DNA of 64,000 nt from the NCBI RefSeq assembly GCF_019976975.1, contig NZ_AP024630.1, positions 620,001-684,000 of the forward strand, given 5' to 3'. The position numbers and the translations under genes are program-made. Shown here one piece after another: positions 16,268 to 23,942 of this stretch (the stretch's first letter is position 1; every line of letters starts with the position of its first letter). The stretch comes from Arthrobacter sp. NtRootA1. GTDB lineage: Bacteria; Actinomycetota; Actinomycetes; Actinomycetales; Micrococcaceae. The notes under the pieces are model-generated. The model was not told where the DNA came from and did no database searches. It saw only the letters and a program-made list of their open reading frames with translations.

Positions 16268-17188
16268 CTAGATGTCCAGGGCCTCGCGCCAGCTGCGCAG
16301 GAAGGCTCCGCCGGCGTCGTCGTGAATGACGTCGTCCGCCAGCTCGAGGTCAGCGGCGGTAAGAATGGTGTAAGGCTTCACCGGAACGCCGTCTGCGGGC
16401 CGGACGTCCACGTGCTTCACATCGTGGTCGTTGTGGTGAAGCCAGTCTGCCATGGCGTAGTCCGTACGGGAATCACCCACGGTGCGCCAGGAGAGCGGGG
16501 TGATCCCTTGGGCGGCCAACATTTCCACTGCCCGGCTGGCGCCAAGGTCCTTTCCCAAGCGGACGGATTCGATGTCCGTGGAAATGATGGTGGGGTCCAG
16601 GCGGTAGTCCACGGTGTCATCGGATTCAGGGGCGTGGTGGTCCAGGATGGCTGCGTTCAGGCCGTGACGGTCCATGATGTTCAAGGCATCGGCGTCGAAG
16701 AGTTTTTGCTCGGCCAGGTAATCTTCGCTGGCCACCTCAACGTGCTGCTCAACGGAGACCATGGCGCGCTTGGTCTCATCGAAGAACATGTGCGCGGAGT
16801 ATTCCTCGGCCACGAGCCTGCGGATGTCATCCCCGTATGCCTTGGGCACGGCGAGCTCGTGGTCCACGTGGATGGGTCCGGGGCCGGAAGCGGTGTAGCT
16901 GAACCAGACGGCACCCTTTTCGCAGATGGCGTGGATGATGGTCCCGGCCGGCATCCCGGCCTCGATCATCGGCCCCATGACCTGTTCGCTGATGAAGGCG
17001 TCCGAGCGGCCCGTGTTGAAGATGACGGGGATGCCGGCCGAAGCCAGCGCCACGAGGTCCGCGATGATATCCGGCTTGACGTCGCGCGTCACAGGGCTGG
17101 CGATGGGGCCGTCGACGTCCAGCAGCAGCGCGAGGGCTGGGGCCGTATGGGCAGCGGTCCGGTCGGTACCTTGGAGCGATTGAGTCAT
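16268..17188 (-). CDS. HAD-superfamily hydrolase upstream of the Stealth gene
   Basis: A 306-aa HAD phosphatase-like protein. The nucleophile motif is LLLDVDGPIASPVT, motif II is FNTGRSDAF, and motif IV is VGDSRTDYAMADW. The cap and size resemble sugar-phosphate phosphatases of the Cof/trehalose-phosphatase type. It lies upstream of, and probably in one transcript with, the Stealth phosphotransferase, so a role in preparing or recycling sugar phosphates for the same polymer is plausible. The substrate is not defined by sequence. Confidence 0.82.
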   Translation of the reverse strand: MTQSLQGTDRTAAHTAPALALLLDVDGPIASPVTRDVKPDIIADLVALASAGIPVIFNTGRSDAFISEQVMGPMIEAGMPAGTIIHAICEKGAVWFSYTASGPGPIHVDHELAVPKAYGDDIRRLVAEEYSAHMFFDETKRAMVSVEQHVEVASEDYLAEQKLFDADALNIMDRHGLNAAILDHHAPESDDTVDYRLDPTIISTDIESVRLGKDLGASRAVEMLAAQGITPLSWRTVGDSRTDYAMADWLHHNDHDVKHVDVRPADGVPVKPYTILTAADLELADDVIHDDAGGAFLRSWREALDI

Positions 17189-17324
17189 GCCCCTATTCTG
17201 TCAGTCCCCGAGGTGTGCATCACAGCTATGACGCCTGACGTCCGATAGTCACCGTTTGGCCACAACCTGCATGTGCCGGGGGTCACAAGTTCCGTTAGCG
17301 CAGCAACTTCCATAGGCTTGCAGG

Positions 17325-17624
17325 GTGATCTTCAAAGCTGTGGGCGAGGGACGCCCGTACCCTGACCATGGATATTCCGCGCCGCGTGACTGGGCTGCCC
17401 TTCCACCGCGGCCCGTTCGCCTCGATGAACTTGTCACCACCAAGCGCACCCTGGATCTGGAGGCATTGCTCGCAGAAGATTCAACATTTTTTGGGGATCT
17501 GTTCCCGCACGTGGTCCAGTATCAGGGCGTGCTGTACCTCGAAGATGGGCTCCACCGGGCAGTCCGCACCGCGCTCCACCAGAGGACGGCCATCCACGCA
17601 CGCGTGCTGGTGATCGATGGCTAG
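17325..17624 (+). CDS. Conserved actinobacterial small protein with ParB-like motif
   Basis: A 99-aa protein with a GTG start (MIFKAVGEGRPYPDHGYSAP) and a C-terminal segment LYLEDGLHRAVRTALHQR. This recalls the ParB/sulfiredoxin-like DGxHR motif. Homologues beside LytR_C genes are sometimes labelled VapB antitoxin in databases, but no toxin partner is present here, so I do not call a toxin-antitoxin system. It overlaps the next gene by 8 bases, indicating translational coupling with the LytR_C membrane protein. Confidence 0.75.
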   Translation: MIFKAVGEGRPYPDHGYSAPRDWAALPPRPVRLDELVTTKRTLDLEALLAEDSTFFGDLFPHVVQYQGVLYLEDGLHRAVRTALHQRTAIHARVLVIDG

Positions 17625-18291
17625 GCAGCCCAAGCGTCCCAAAGATGTGACGCAGTTGCACGGGCACCATGTGGTGACCGGACCTGAGCTTCGCGCGACG
17701 TTCGCCGAGGACGCCCGTGCGCAGCGCAGCCGTTTCCGGCGCCGCGTCTTCCACGCCATTGTCCTTGTCCTGCTGGTTGGTGTCATTGCTGCCGGAGCAG
17801 TTGGTGCCTGGGCGATCATGAACGGTGTCATAAGGATTCCCACGGCGATCGCCAGCAAAGCGCCCACCAGCCTCTGCCCTGCCACGACGTTCGACTACGT
17901 ACCGAACGAAACCGTGAACATCAAGGTCTTCAATGCCACCTCGCGGGCTGGGCTGGCTACTACTGTTGCCGACGAGTTCAAAGCACGGGGATACAAGGTC
18001 CTATCCGTGGACAACAGCGACACCGCGTACTCGGGGATCGGCGTGGTGGTCTCGGGAGTAAAGGGCCAGGCGGCTGCATTCAACGTCCAGCGGAATGTGG
18101 CCGGAACGGATTACTTCCAGGACAACCGCGAGGACGAATCAGTGGACCTCGTCCTCACCCGGGGATATCAAGGCTTGGTGGAACCGCAACTCGTGGATCA
18201 AACTCCAGGCAAGCTCGGCTGTCCGCGCGAGGACCTGAGGATCGCGGATAGCTCCCGGTGGCCGATCATCCCCACCCGCCCGGCTCAGTAG
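17617..18291 (+). CDS. Membrane-anchored LytR C-terminal (LytR_C) domain protein
   Basis: A 224-aa protein. Residues about 46-72 form one membrane span (VFHAIVLVLLVGVIAAGAVG), and the outside part holds a LytR_C domain (VNIKVFNATSRAGLATTVADEFKARGYKV). The catalytic LytR-CpsA-Psr domain is absent. Such stand-alone LytR_C proteins are common in actinobacteria and are thought to accompany cell-wall polymer attachment. Two cysteines (CPATTF, GCPRED) might form a disulfide. The start overlaps the preceding small gene. Confidence 0.85.
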   Translation: MARQPKRPKDVTQLHGHHVVTGPELRATFAEDARAQRSRFRRRVFHAIVLVLLVGVIAAGAVGAWAIMNGVIRIPTAIASKAPTSLCPATTFDYVPNETVNIKVFNATSRAGLATTVADEFKARGYKVLSVDNSDTAYSGIGVVVSGVKGQAAAFNVQRNVAGTDYFQDNREDESVDLVLTRGYQGLVEPQLVDQTPGKLGCPREDLRIADSSRWPIIPTRPAQ

Positions 18292-18369
18292 GAGGCGCGG
18301 CTCGATTTTCGCCACTCGAAGTGGTGGGCGATGCCCGGATTTGGGTGTCGCCGCTCTGTTGCTGTGGCG

Positions 18370-19056
18370 TTATCCGGCCAAGGTGTCCGGGACTGCACTA
18401 TCCACGCGGACGGGCTTGCCCGCCTCGTCGAACTGCGCTCCCGCACCTAGCTGGATGAATCGCACCGTTTGCGCCGTCTGGAGCTCGACGTCGGAGGCTG
18501 GGGCAGGCGCCGGAGTCTCGCCGTCGGGCGTTCGATTGCGTCGTGCGGCACTGGCAGACAGTGTGCCGTGAATGAGCCGCGCCAACTGGGCGACGTCCGT
18601 GTCCGGGAGGTAGCCCTGCCGGACGCCGTCAGTCAGGATGTCCTGGAGGAGCAGGTTGAGGTCGCCCACGTGATCCGCGAGCTTCGCGAACGAGGCCGGG
18701 GAAAGAACGGCCGCCATCGCTGGGCCTGGCGGGAGGTGCCGGCGGCTGAGGTCCTCCACCTGGGCGCGGACATAGAGGGCCAGCCTGTCCACTGGATTTT
18801 CAAGAGCTGCCAGCGAATCGCGAAGGTCTACGATGAAACGCTCGGTTTCGTCCAGCGCGTACGCAATGAGCAACTGCTCCATGTCTGCGTAGTAGTTATA
18901 AACGGCGGTGCGGCCAACGCCTGCATGGCGCGCGACGTCCGTCATGGTGAGGCCAGGCAGGCCGTGGGTAAAGAGGAGTTCACCGAAGGCGGTCAGAATA
19001 CGGCGTTGGGTCTCGGCGCGTTGGGCAGCATTCGTGGCGGCCGTGATCCTAGGCAT
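18370..19056 (-). CDS. TetR-family transcriptional regulator
   Basis: A 228-aa regulator. The N-terminal HTH spans LTMTDVARHAGVGRTAVYNYYADMEQ (residues about 38-62), followed by a helical ligand domain and a Pro/Ala-rich tail. There is no ribosome binding site. A TAAAGT box (19068-19063) ends six bases before the ATG, suggesting a leaderless mRNA. An inverted GACAC...GTGTC (19060-19064 and 19076-19080) spans that box and may be its own operator. It lies downstream of an MFS gene on the same strand, but the hairpin between them argues against a shared transcript. Confidence 0.88.
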   Translation of the reverse strand: MPRITAATNAAQRAETQRRILTAFGELLFTHGLPGLTMTDVARHAGVGRTAVYNYYADMEQLLIAYALDETERFIVDLRDSLAALENPVDRLALYVRAQVEDLSRRHLPPGPAMAAVLSPASFAKLADHVGDLNLLLQDILTDGVRQGYLPDTDVAQLARLIHGTLSASAARRNRTPDGETPAPAPASDVELQTAQTVRFIQLGAGAQFDEAGKPVRVDSAVPDTLAG

Positions 19057-19059
19057 ATA

Positions 19060-19080
19060 GACACTTTACAGTGATGTGTC
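19060..19080. promoter_or_regulatory. Candidate TetR operator over the leaderless promoter
   Basis: GACAC (19060-19064) and GTGTC (19076-19080) are inverted arms 11 bases apart that enclose the TAAAGT box. Autoregulation is inferred. The arms are short. Confidence 0.35.
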
Positions 19081-19115
19081 ACCAAGTCCCGCCGGTTTGT
19101 TGGTCTAAATGAACG

Positions 19116-19150
19116 TAGGCGTGTCTACAGCTGTGCTGTAGACACGCCTA
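19116..19150 (-). terminator. Perfect 16-bp hairpin downstream of the MFS gene
   Basis: Arms 19116-19131 and 19135-19150 are exact reverse complements with a 3-base loop. The hairpin lies about 60 bases past the MFS stop and before the tetR promoter. There is no real T-run, so termination is likely but not certain. Confidence 0.65.
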
Positions 19151-19212
19151 CCCCAATCAGGGCAAGAATGATGACTCTTAGCTCTGACTCGAAGTCACGT
19201 GCAGTCCCGGTG

Positions 19213-20625
19213 TCAGTGGGAGAAGTCTGCTGAGATCTCGGCGAGGGTGCGCCCCTTCGTCTCAGGCGCGAGCCATTGCGAGAGGACTGCGCCGAGCAAT
19301 GCGACGGCGGCGGCCACGACCATGGTTGCGCCCATGCCGATGTTGGCGATCGCCCAGGGCAGGGCGAAGGTGCCGAGTGCGGCTCCGATGCGGCTGAAGG
19401 ACGCGGCGAAGCCCATGCCGACGCCACGCAGGTGGCCGGGGAATACCTCGGCCGGATAGACCTGGGTCATCGTGGTGTAGCCGGCATTGAAGTAGGAGAA
19501 GGCGAGAAACAGGACGAGCACGAGGAGCGCTGGTGCATTCCCCCAGACTCCGATGACCAGCAGGATGCCCGCGCAGAGCCACTGCCCGGGCACAGTGAGG
19601 ATTCGGCGGCCGAGCTTGTCAATCAGAAGTACGCTGGTGACCACGCCCGCGACCGCAAGTGCGGACAGGCCGACTCCACCGGCCCAGCCGCCGCCGAAGC
19701 CGAATTGGTTGAGCACCTCGTCGGCGAAGGTCGCGATCGCGAAGTACGGAGTGACCGCGCAGAACCAAAAACCTGCAGTGAAGACGGTGGCGCGCCAGTA
19801 CTGCCTGGAGAACAGCATGCCGAAGGAGGCGTTCTTGATTTTGGTCCCACTCTTCGCGGCTTCGGCCTCCTGGATCATCCTCAGATCCATCTCTCCGGTG
19901 ATGCTGTCGTGCATCTGGGGCGATTCGACGTATCTGCGTGCGATCGCTAGTGCTTCCTGATGCCGTCCCTTCGTGATGAGCCAGCTCGGCGACTCGGGGA
20001 GGCCCATGCGGGCGAGGAACAGGACGAGTGCGAGTACCGTGCTCGTGCCGAGTACTAGGCGCCAGGGGGTGCCGGCGTCGTGCAGGAGCGTGCCGATGAT
20101 GAATGCCATCATGAAACCGACGTACCAGGCGATCAGAGTCAGCCCGAGCAAACGCCCGCGGAGCTTCGGAGGGGAGAACTCTGATAGCAATGGCCCACCG
20201 ATTGAGTACTCTCCTCCGATCGCGACGCCCATTAAGAACCGGATGGCGGCCAGCTGGATCACGGCCCCGTCTCCGGAAGTTACGAAGAACTGGGCCGCTG
20301 AGGCGACCAGGAACAGGCCCATGTCAACGAGGAACATGGGCTTGCGTCCGAACTTGTCAGTAGCCCAGCCGGCAAGCGGGGAGCCTACGAAGATACCAAC
20401 CAGTGGGCCTGCAGCGATCATGCCCAGCGATAGTGCGTCGAGCTGGAGATCTGACCGCATGAGTCCGGTGACAGGGCCGATGATTCCGAGAATGTAACCG
20501 TCGAGGAACATCCCGCCGATGAAGACCGCGACAAGCCGCACCATGAAGCGGCGTTTGAACTTGGAGCTGGTCTCTTTTGGTATGGGGGTGTCGACGGAGG
20601 CCGTCGTCTTGGTCGGATGGATCAT
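19213..20625 (-). CDS. MFS transporter, sugar-porter / metabolite:H+ symporter type
   Basis: A 470-aa transporter with 12 predicted spans. It carries the motif A loop GWATDKFGRKPMF, the sugar-porter-like RFLMGVAIGGEYSIGGPLLSE, the loop motif PESPSWLI, and PAEVFPGHLRGVGMG. The C-terminal ETKGRTLAEI matches the PETKG motif of the sugar porter family. The start at 20625 has AAGGGA about 11 bases upstream. An in-frame ORF extends to 20670 without support. The substrate could be a sugar, polyol or organic acid. The neighbouring stretch contains no catabolic gene that would decide. Confidence 0.88.
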   Translation of the reverse strand: MIHPTKTTASVDTPIPKETSSKFKRRFMVRLVAVFIGGMFLDGYILGIIGPVTGLMRSDLQLDALSLGMIAAGPLVGIFVGSPLAGWATDKFGRKPMFLVDMGLFLVASAAQFFVTSGDGAVIQLAAIRFLMGVAIGGEYSIGGPLLSEFSPPKLRGRLLGLTLIAWYVGFMMAFIIGTLLHDAGTPWRLVLGTSTVLALVLFLARMGLPESPSWLITKGRHQEALAIARRYVESPQMHDSITGEMDLRMIQEAEAAKSGTKIKNASFGMLFSRQYWRATVFTAGFWFCAVTPYFAIATFADEVLNQFGFGGGWAGGVGLSALAVAGVVTSVLLIDKLGRRILTVPGQWLCAGILLVIGVWGNAPALLVLVLFLAFSYFNAGYTTMTQVYPAEVFPGHLRGVGMGFAASFSRIGAALGTFALPWAIANIGMGATMVVAAAVALLGAVLSQWLAPETKGRTLAEISADFSH

Positions 20626-21452
20626 TGAGATTTGTTCCCTTCTGGCTTCAGCGCAAACCGCTGACGGCACCAGAGCGCCGTTGCTTAGATGCTCGGACAG
20701 CCGCAGCCCTTAGCGCCCGGTGGACGATGCCGGCTGGCTCGATGCCAGCCGACATGGCCGCGGGACGCGAGATGATTTCGGCGTCGTCATGTATCACTGC
20801 TTTTCGAGATTCATATGCCAAGGCCTTCGTTACCAGCGCCCTTGTGCCGACCCATCGAGATCACGACCTATAGTCGAGGTCGGCAAACTGTGACATATGA
20901 CTCATATATCAGAACTCTAAAGGTGTGATGCGCCACAGTCAAGAGTTTGAGAAGGCGTGGACGCTTGGAGAGCCATTGTTTCTGAGGCCGTTGACCTCGT
21001 TAAATTTCTGTGATTCGTTTCGTTTGCGAGCGGGACTGCAACTCACAGCACGGGGAATCCACGAGGGACAAGTGGCACATTCATTTGCAAAGAACGCCCG
21101 AGGAGAAACGTTTGGTTCGGCCATGGATGCCGCTTTCCCAGACGATGAGCCAGATCTGATCAGGGCCGTTGGCGACGGAGGAACCGTGATCGGTACCAGG
21201 ACGGTCGGACGCCCAGCTCCGACTTCGACCCGAAAATCTATAGGTGCCGGTGTCCGAATCGGGATCTATTTGTGGACGCTACTTATCAGGGCGCGAGCGG
21301 AATCCCAGCCGCACCAATGTTGTGGGGTGATAGAGGACCCTTGATGGGATTGCAAGGGCTCGGCTCGGATGCAAGAGGAAATTCAGGGAGTCTTTGCTGT
21401 CAGGTTTTTCGGCATATGGAGGCTGGAACCGAGGGGTGTCAGGCTCGTGTAC
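20626..21452. other. Gene-poor region without a confident coding sequence
   Basis: About 830 bases with short open frames in several phases. The longest, 20925-21344 plus strand, predicts 139 aa resembling nothing I recognise and has poor codon use. A minus-strand frame ending at 20647 gives about 65 residues with plausible composition (HDDAEIISRPAAMSAG) but no identifiable family. A near-perfect palindrome, ATATGA-C-TCATAT (20895-20907), is the only site-like element. The DNA is less GC-biased than its surroundings, suggesting decayed or acquired sequence. Confidence 0.5.
20895..20907. promoter_or_regulatory. AT-rich palindrome, possible operator
   Basis: ATATGA and TCATAT are exact inverted arms around one C. 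The palindrome lies about 270 bases upstream of the MFS start. No adjacent regulator gene was identified. Confidence 0.25.
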
Positions 21453-22052
21453 TCATTGGATCCCACAAGGGGATCCTTCACCGGCCGCGATTGCTTGGAC
21501 GGGTGGCAGCATTCCTTGAGCTGCTGCAGCTGAACGCGCGACGATGAGCGTCGGATCGACGATCTCTTGACTGGCAATGCGTGCATCCAGCTCTCGCACG
21601 GGCCTACGGACCAGGCGAACTTGCTCGGCTGGGTCAGACTGGTCGGCGTGACCTTCAGTTGTACCCGAAGTGCAGATAAAAACGTGTACGGGCCAAGCTG
21701 AGCGACCCGGATTCATGTAGTAGAGGTGGAGGGGTTGGAGATCCTTGGCTATAAGCCCGGTCTCCTCCTCGAGCTCTCGAAGCGCGGCCGACTGTGGCGG
21801 CTCGCCTGCTTGTCCAGCTCCAGCAGGCAGGTCGTAGATCCAACGCCCGATGGGGTATCGGTACTGACGGGTGAGCAAGACAGCGTCGCCGTCCACGACC
21901 AGTGTCGCCACCGCAAACGGAATGCTTTCGTCGACCTCGTACCGTGCTTCTGATCCGTCGGCGAGGACGACCGTGTGTTCGACTAACCTAACCCGGCCCT
22001 GGTGCGACACGCGCCGGCCCAGCGTGGTCCACGTTTGTTCCGGTTCTCCCAT
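21453..22052 (-). CDS. Nudix hydrolase, ADP-ribose pyrophosphatase-like
   Basis: A 199-aa Nudix enzyme. The full Nudix box GX5EX7REUXEEXGU is present from the Gly of PAGAGQAGE to REL-EEE-TGL. The strand before it (AVLLTRQYRYPIGRWIYDLPAG) matches ADP-ribose pyrophosphatase-type members. It should hydrolyse a nucleoside diphosphate linked to another moiety. The C-terminus (about residues 165-199) is Ala/Gln-rich and not conserved. The gene has no close operon partners and lies in a loose accessory-like region. Confidence 0.87.
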   Translation of the reverse strand: MGEPEQTWTTLGRRVSHQGRVRLVEHTVVLADGSEARYEVDESIPFAVATLVVDGDAVLLTRQYRYPIGRWIYDLPAGAGQAGEPPQSAALRELEEETGLIAKDLQPLHLYYMNPGRSAWPVHVFICTSGTTEGHADQSDPAEQVRLVRRPVRELDARIASQEIVDPTLIVARSAAAAQGMLPPVQAIAAGEGSPCGIQ

Positions 22053-22149
22053 CCGACCACGGTATCAACGAAGCAGTTCGCGCCCATTAGCCGATCCTTT
22101 ACCGGACGTCCGGGTTCCAAGAAGTGAGATGGGGCGGCGCATCCAGACG

Positions 22150-22716
22150 TCAGCTGAGGTGCGCGAGCAGACGACGCTCGACACGTTCCATGACCCCCAG
22201 GAAGGTAGACTCGTCGCCATAGGCCCGGGTAATGATGAGTCCACCCTGGATCATGGCAACGACGTCCAATGCGTTCTCGTGCGCATCCCCGGCGTTAAGC
22301 CCGCCGCGCTGCAGCAGGGCGGCCAACGCGTCAACCCAGTCCACGAAGTAGGCCTTGACCTCACCGGCGAACGTCTCCTTCTCCTCGCCGAGTGTCATTG
22401 CGGCGAAAAGGCAGACATTCTCGCGGGAGACGAAGTAGTCAGCGACCGCCTTAGTCATGGCCGAGACCGCCTCAGCGGCGTCTGTTGCGGAACGAAGCGG
22501 GGCGAAAACCTCATCCTCGAACCAGTCGCCCACCTGGTCCAGCACGGCCCTGGCCATGTCTGTCTTCCCCTCCGGGAAGAAGTGGTACAAGCTGCCGCGA
22601 CCGATCCCGGCCTCCTGCTGGATGACAGACAGGGAGCTGCTCTCAAACCCTCGCCGGCGGAAGACACCGGCGAGGGCGCGCACGGCGTCCGGGCGTTCGA
22701 GGAGGGTGCGTGGCAT
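22150..22716 (-). CDS. TetR-family regulator coupled to the DUF1348 gene
   Basis: A 188-aa regulator. The HTH is ESSSLSVIQQEAGIGRGSLY-HFF, followed by a C-terminal domain like the TetR_C group seen with quinone or electrophile sensors. The ATG at 22716 shares one base with the stop of the upstream DUF1348 gene (TAATG), so the two are translationally coupled. An in-frame extension to 22890 would lie fully inside that gene and is rejected. The palindromes upstream of the operon are its likely binding sites. Confidence 0.88.
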   Translation of the reverse strand: MPRTLLERPDAVRALAGVFRRRGFESSSLSVIQQEAGIGRGSLYHFFPEGKTDMARAVLDQVGDWFEDEVFAPLRSATDAAEAVSAMTKAVADYFVSRENVCLFAAMTLGEEKETFAGEVKAYFVDWVDALAALLQRGGLNAGDAHENALDVVAMIQGGLIITRAYGDESTFLGVMERVERRLLAHLS

Positions 22717-23183
22717 TACAGTCCGAGTTCGCTCAGGCCGGGGTGATCCGCGGGGCGGGGCCCGGAGGTGTCCCAGAAGAACTTGCGGTCCGACTCGTTG
22801 ATGGCGAGGTCGTTGATGCTCGCGTGTCGGTGTGTCATGAGTCCATCCTTGTCGAAGTGCCAGTTCTCGTTGCCGTATGCGCGGAACCACTGGCCTGCGG
22901 CGTCATGGTACTCGTACGCGAAGCGGACGGCAATGACGTCGTCGGTGTAGGCCCACAATTCCTTGATGAGCCGGTAGTCGAGCTCGCGCTCCCACTTGTC
23001 GGCGAGGAATTCGACGATGGCGGCGCGACCCTGCACAAACGTCGACCGATTGCGCCACCAACTGTTCTCGCTGTACGCGAGGGAAATGCGCTCGGGATCA
23101 CGAGTATTCCAGCCGTCCTCGGCTGCACGGACCTTCTGGATAGCGGTTTCTTCGGTATAGGGAGGCAGAGGGGGACGAGACAT
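22716..23183 (-). CDS. NTF2-like protein of the DUF1348 family
   Basis: A 155-aa SnoaL/NTF2-fold protein. DUF1348 features are [58 protein letters not shown] and [12 protein letters not shown]. The fold often serves a small-molecule isomerase or binding function, but this family has no established activity. It has an AAGGAAC ribosome binding site and is first in a two-gene operon with its TetR gene. This indicates expression induced by some ligand. Confidence 0.88.
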   Translation of the reverse strand: MSRPPLPPYTEETAIQKVRAAEDGWNTRDPERISLAYSENSWWRNRSTFVQGRAAIVEFLADKWERELDYRLIKELWAYTDDVIAVRFAYEYHDAAGQWFRAYGNENWHFDKDGLMTHRHASINDLAINESDRKFFWDTSGPRPADHPGLSELGL

Positions 23184-23204
23184 AGTGGGTTCCTTCGCAA
23201 GCTA

Positions 23205-23246
23205 AGTTGTATCGATTGGTACAAGCTGTACTAAACAGTACAGCTT
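23205..23246. promoter_or_regulatory. Two overlapping palindromes upstream of the DUF1348-tetR operon
   Basis: AAGCTGTACT (23223-23232) and AGTACAGCTT (23237-23246) are perfect 10-bp arms around AAAC. TTGTA...TACAA overlaps this toward the gene. Both sit in the short promoter region before the start at 23183. They are likely TetR-dimer sites for autoregulation. Confidence 0.65.
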
Positions 23247-23490
23247 TTGGGTAATGGGCGTCAACCTCTTTCCCGACATGAGTCGTAAACCAGCGGCTAC
23301 CAAAGCTGGGTGGCAGCCTCTAGGATCTGAACTTGCTGCGCGTGGATGCCTTCTTGATTTCATCTCTCCGCGGTTCTTCGCTATATCTTCCAGCGAGGCC
23401 CAGACGCAGGAAGTTGCCGACCGATTGTTCGCTTTGCAACACGAGGGCGCCCTTCATTATGAGACTGGTCGAACACGGCAGCCGGAATAG
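23247..23490. other. Non-coding stretch before the YciI remnant
   Basis: Open frames occur on both strands, but none has a ribosome binding site or recognisable product. I see no gene here. Confidence 0.45.
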
Positions 23491-23652
23491 GCGCTCACGC
23501 CGAGTGACCACGCGCGCACTGTCCGACTGGCCGGCACTGCTCACGGCCCTTACGACGCGGCTGGTCAAGTCGTAGCCGGGTTCTACATCCTGAACGCGAC
23601 CGATATCGACGAAGCGATAGACGCGCCACTGCACGCTAGCGGGCTGAGCTAA
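23491..23652 (+). pseudogene. Remnant of a YciI-like (YCII/DGPF) gene, C-terminal part only
   Basis: After an in-frame TAG at 23488-23490, the frame reads SDHARTVRLAG, then HGPYDAAGQVVAGFYILNAT and DIDEAID, ending at TAA 23652. This parallels the end of YCII/DGPF proteins, whose pattern is DGPFxETKEQLGGFYLxxxxDLDEAL. The N-terminal half is not found upstream in any frame, and no start codon or ribosome binding site fits. I read it as a decayed gene fragment. The match rests on motif resemblance alone. Confidence 0.5.
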
Positions 23653-23942
23653 TGCGCCAAATAGCGCCGCCACTTATCGCCGAAAGTCACAAAAATGAGC
23701 TGCTGCAACCGTCGGGCTCGCTGAGCCAGTGAGACGTCTCGAATCCTAAGGGTTACGACGCGTAACCTACCGCCGGTCTTTCCGGCTAGGTAGACCCGGG
23801 CGGTGAAAGCTGCCTCAAATGTTCTTCATTGTCATGGGTTCTCTGCCGGAGGAGACTTGGGGCGACGGCATCCAATCTCGGGCCGCCCACGGGGCCACCC
23901 GGCTGCGGGGCCTCACAGAACCTTGTAGCGGCTGGTGGATCA
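23653..23942. other. Intergenic stretch with one inverted repeat
   Basis: GGTTAC (23751-23756) and GTAACC (23762-23767) are inverted around GACGC, and a weak CTACC...GGTAG hairpin follows. They lie about 180 bases before the lipoprotein start and may be regulatory. I see no gene in this stretch. Confidence 0.35.

Noticed and set aside
17325..18291. VapBC-type toxin-antitoxin module
   Set aside because: No PIN-domain or other toxin is adjacent. The second gene is a membrane LytR_C protein.
20925..21344. 139-aa plus-strand ORF
   Set aside because: No family resemblance, irregular composition and no ribosome binding site. Described instead as gene-poor DNA.
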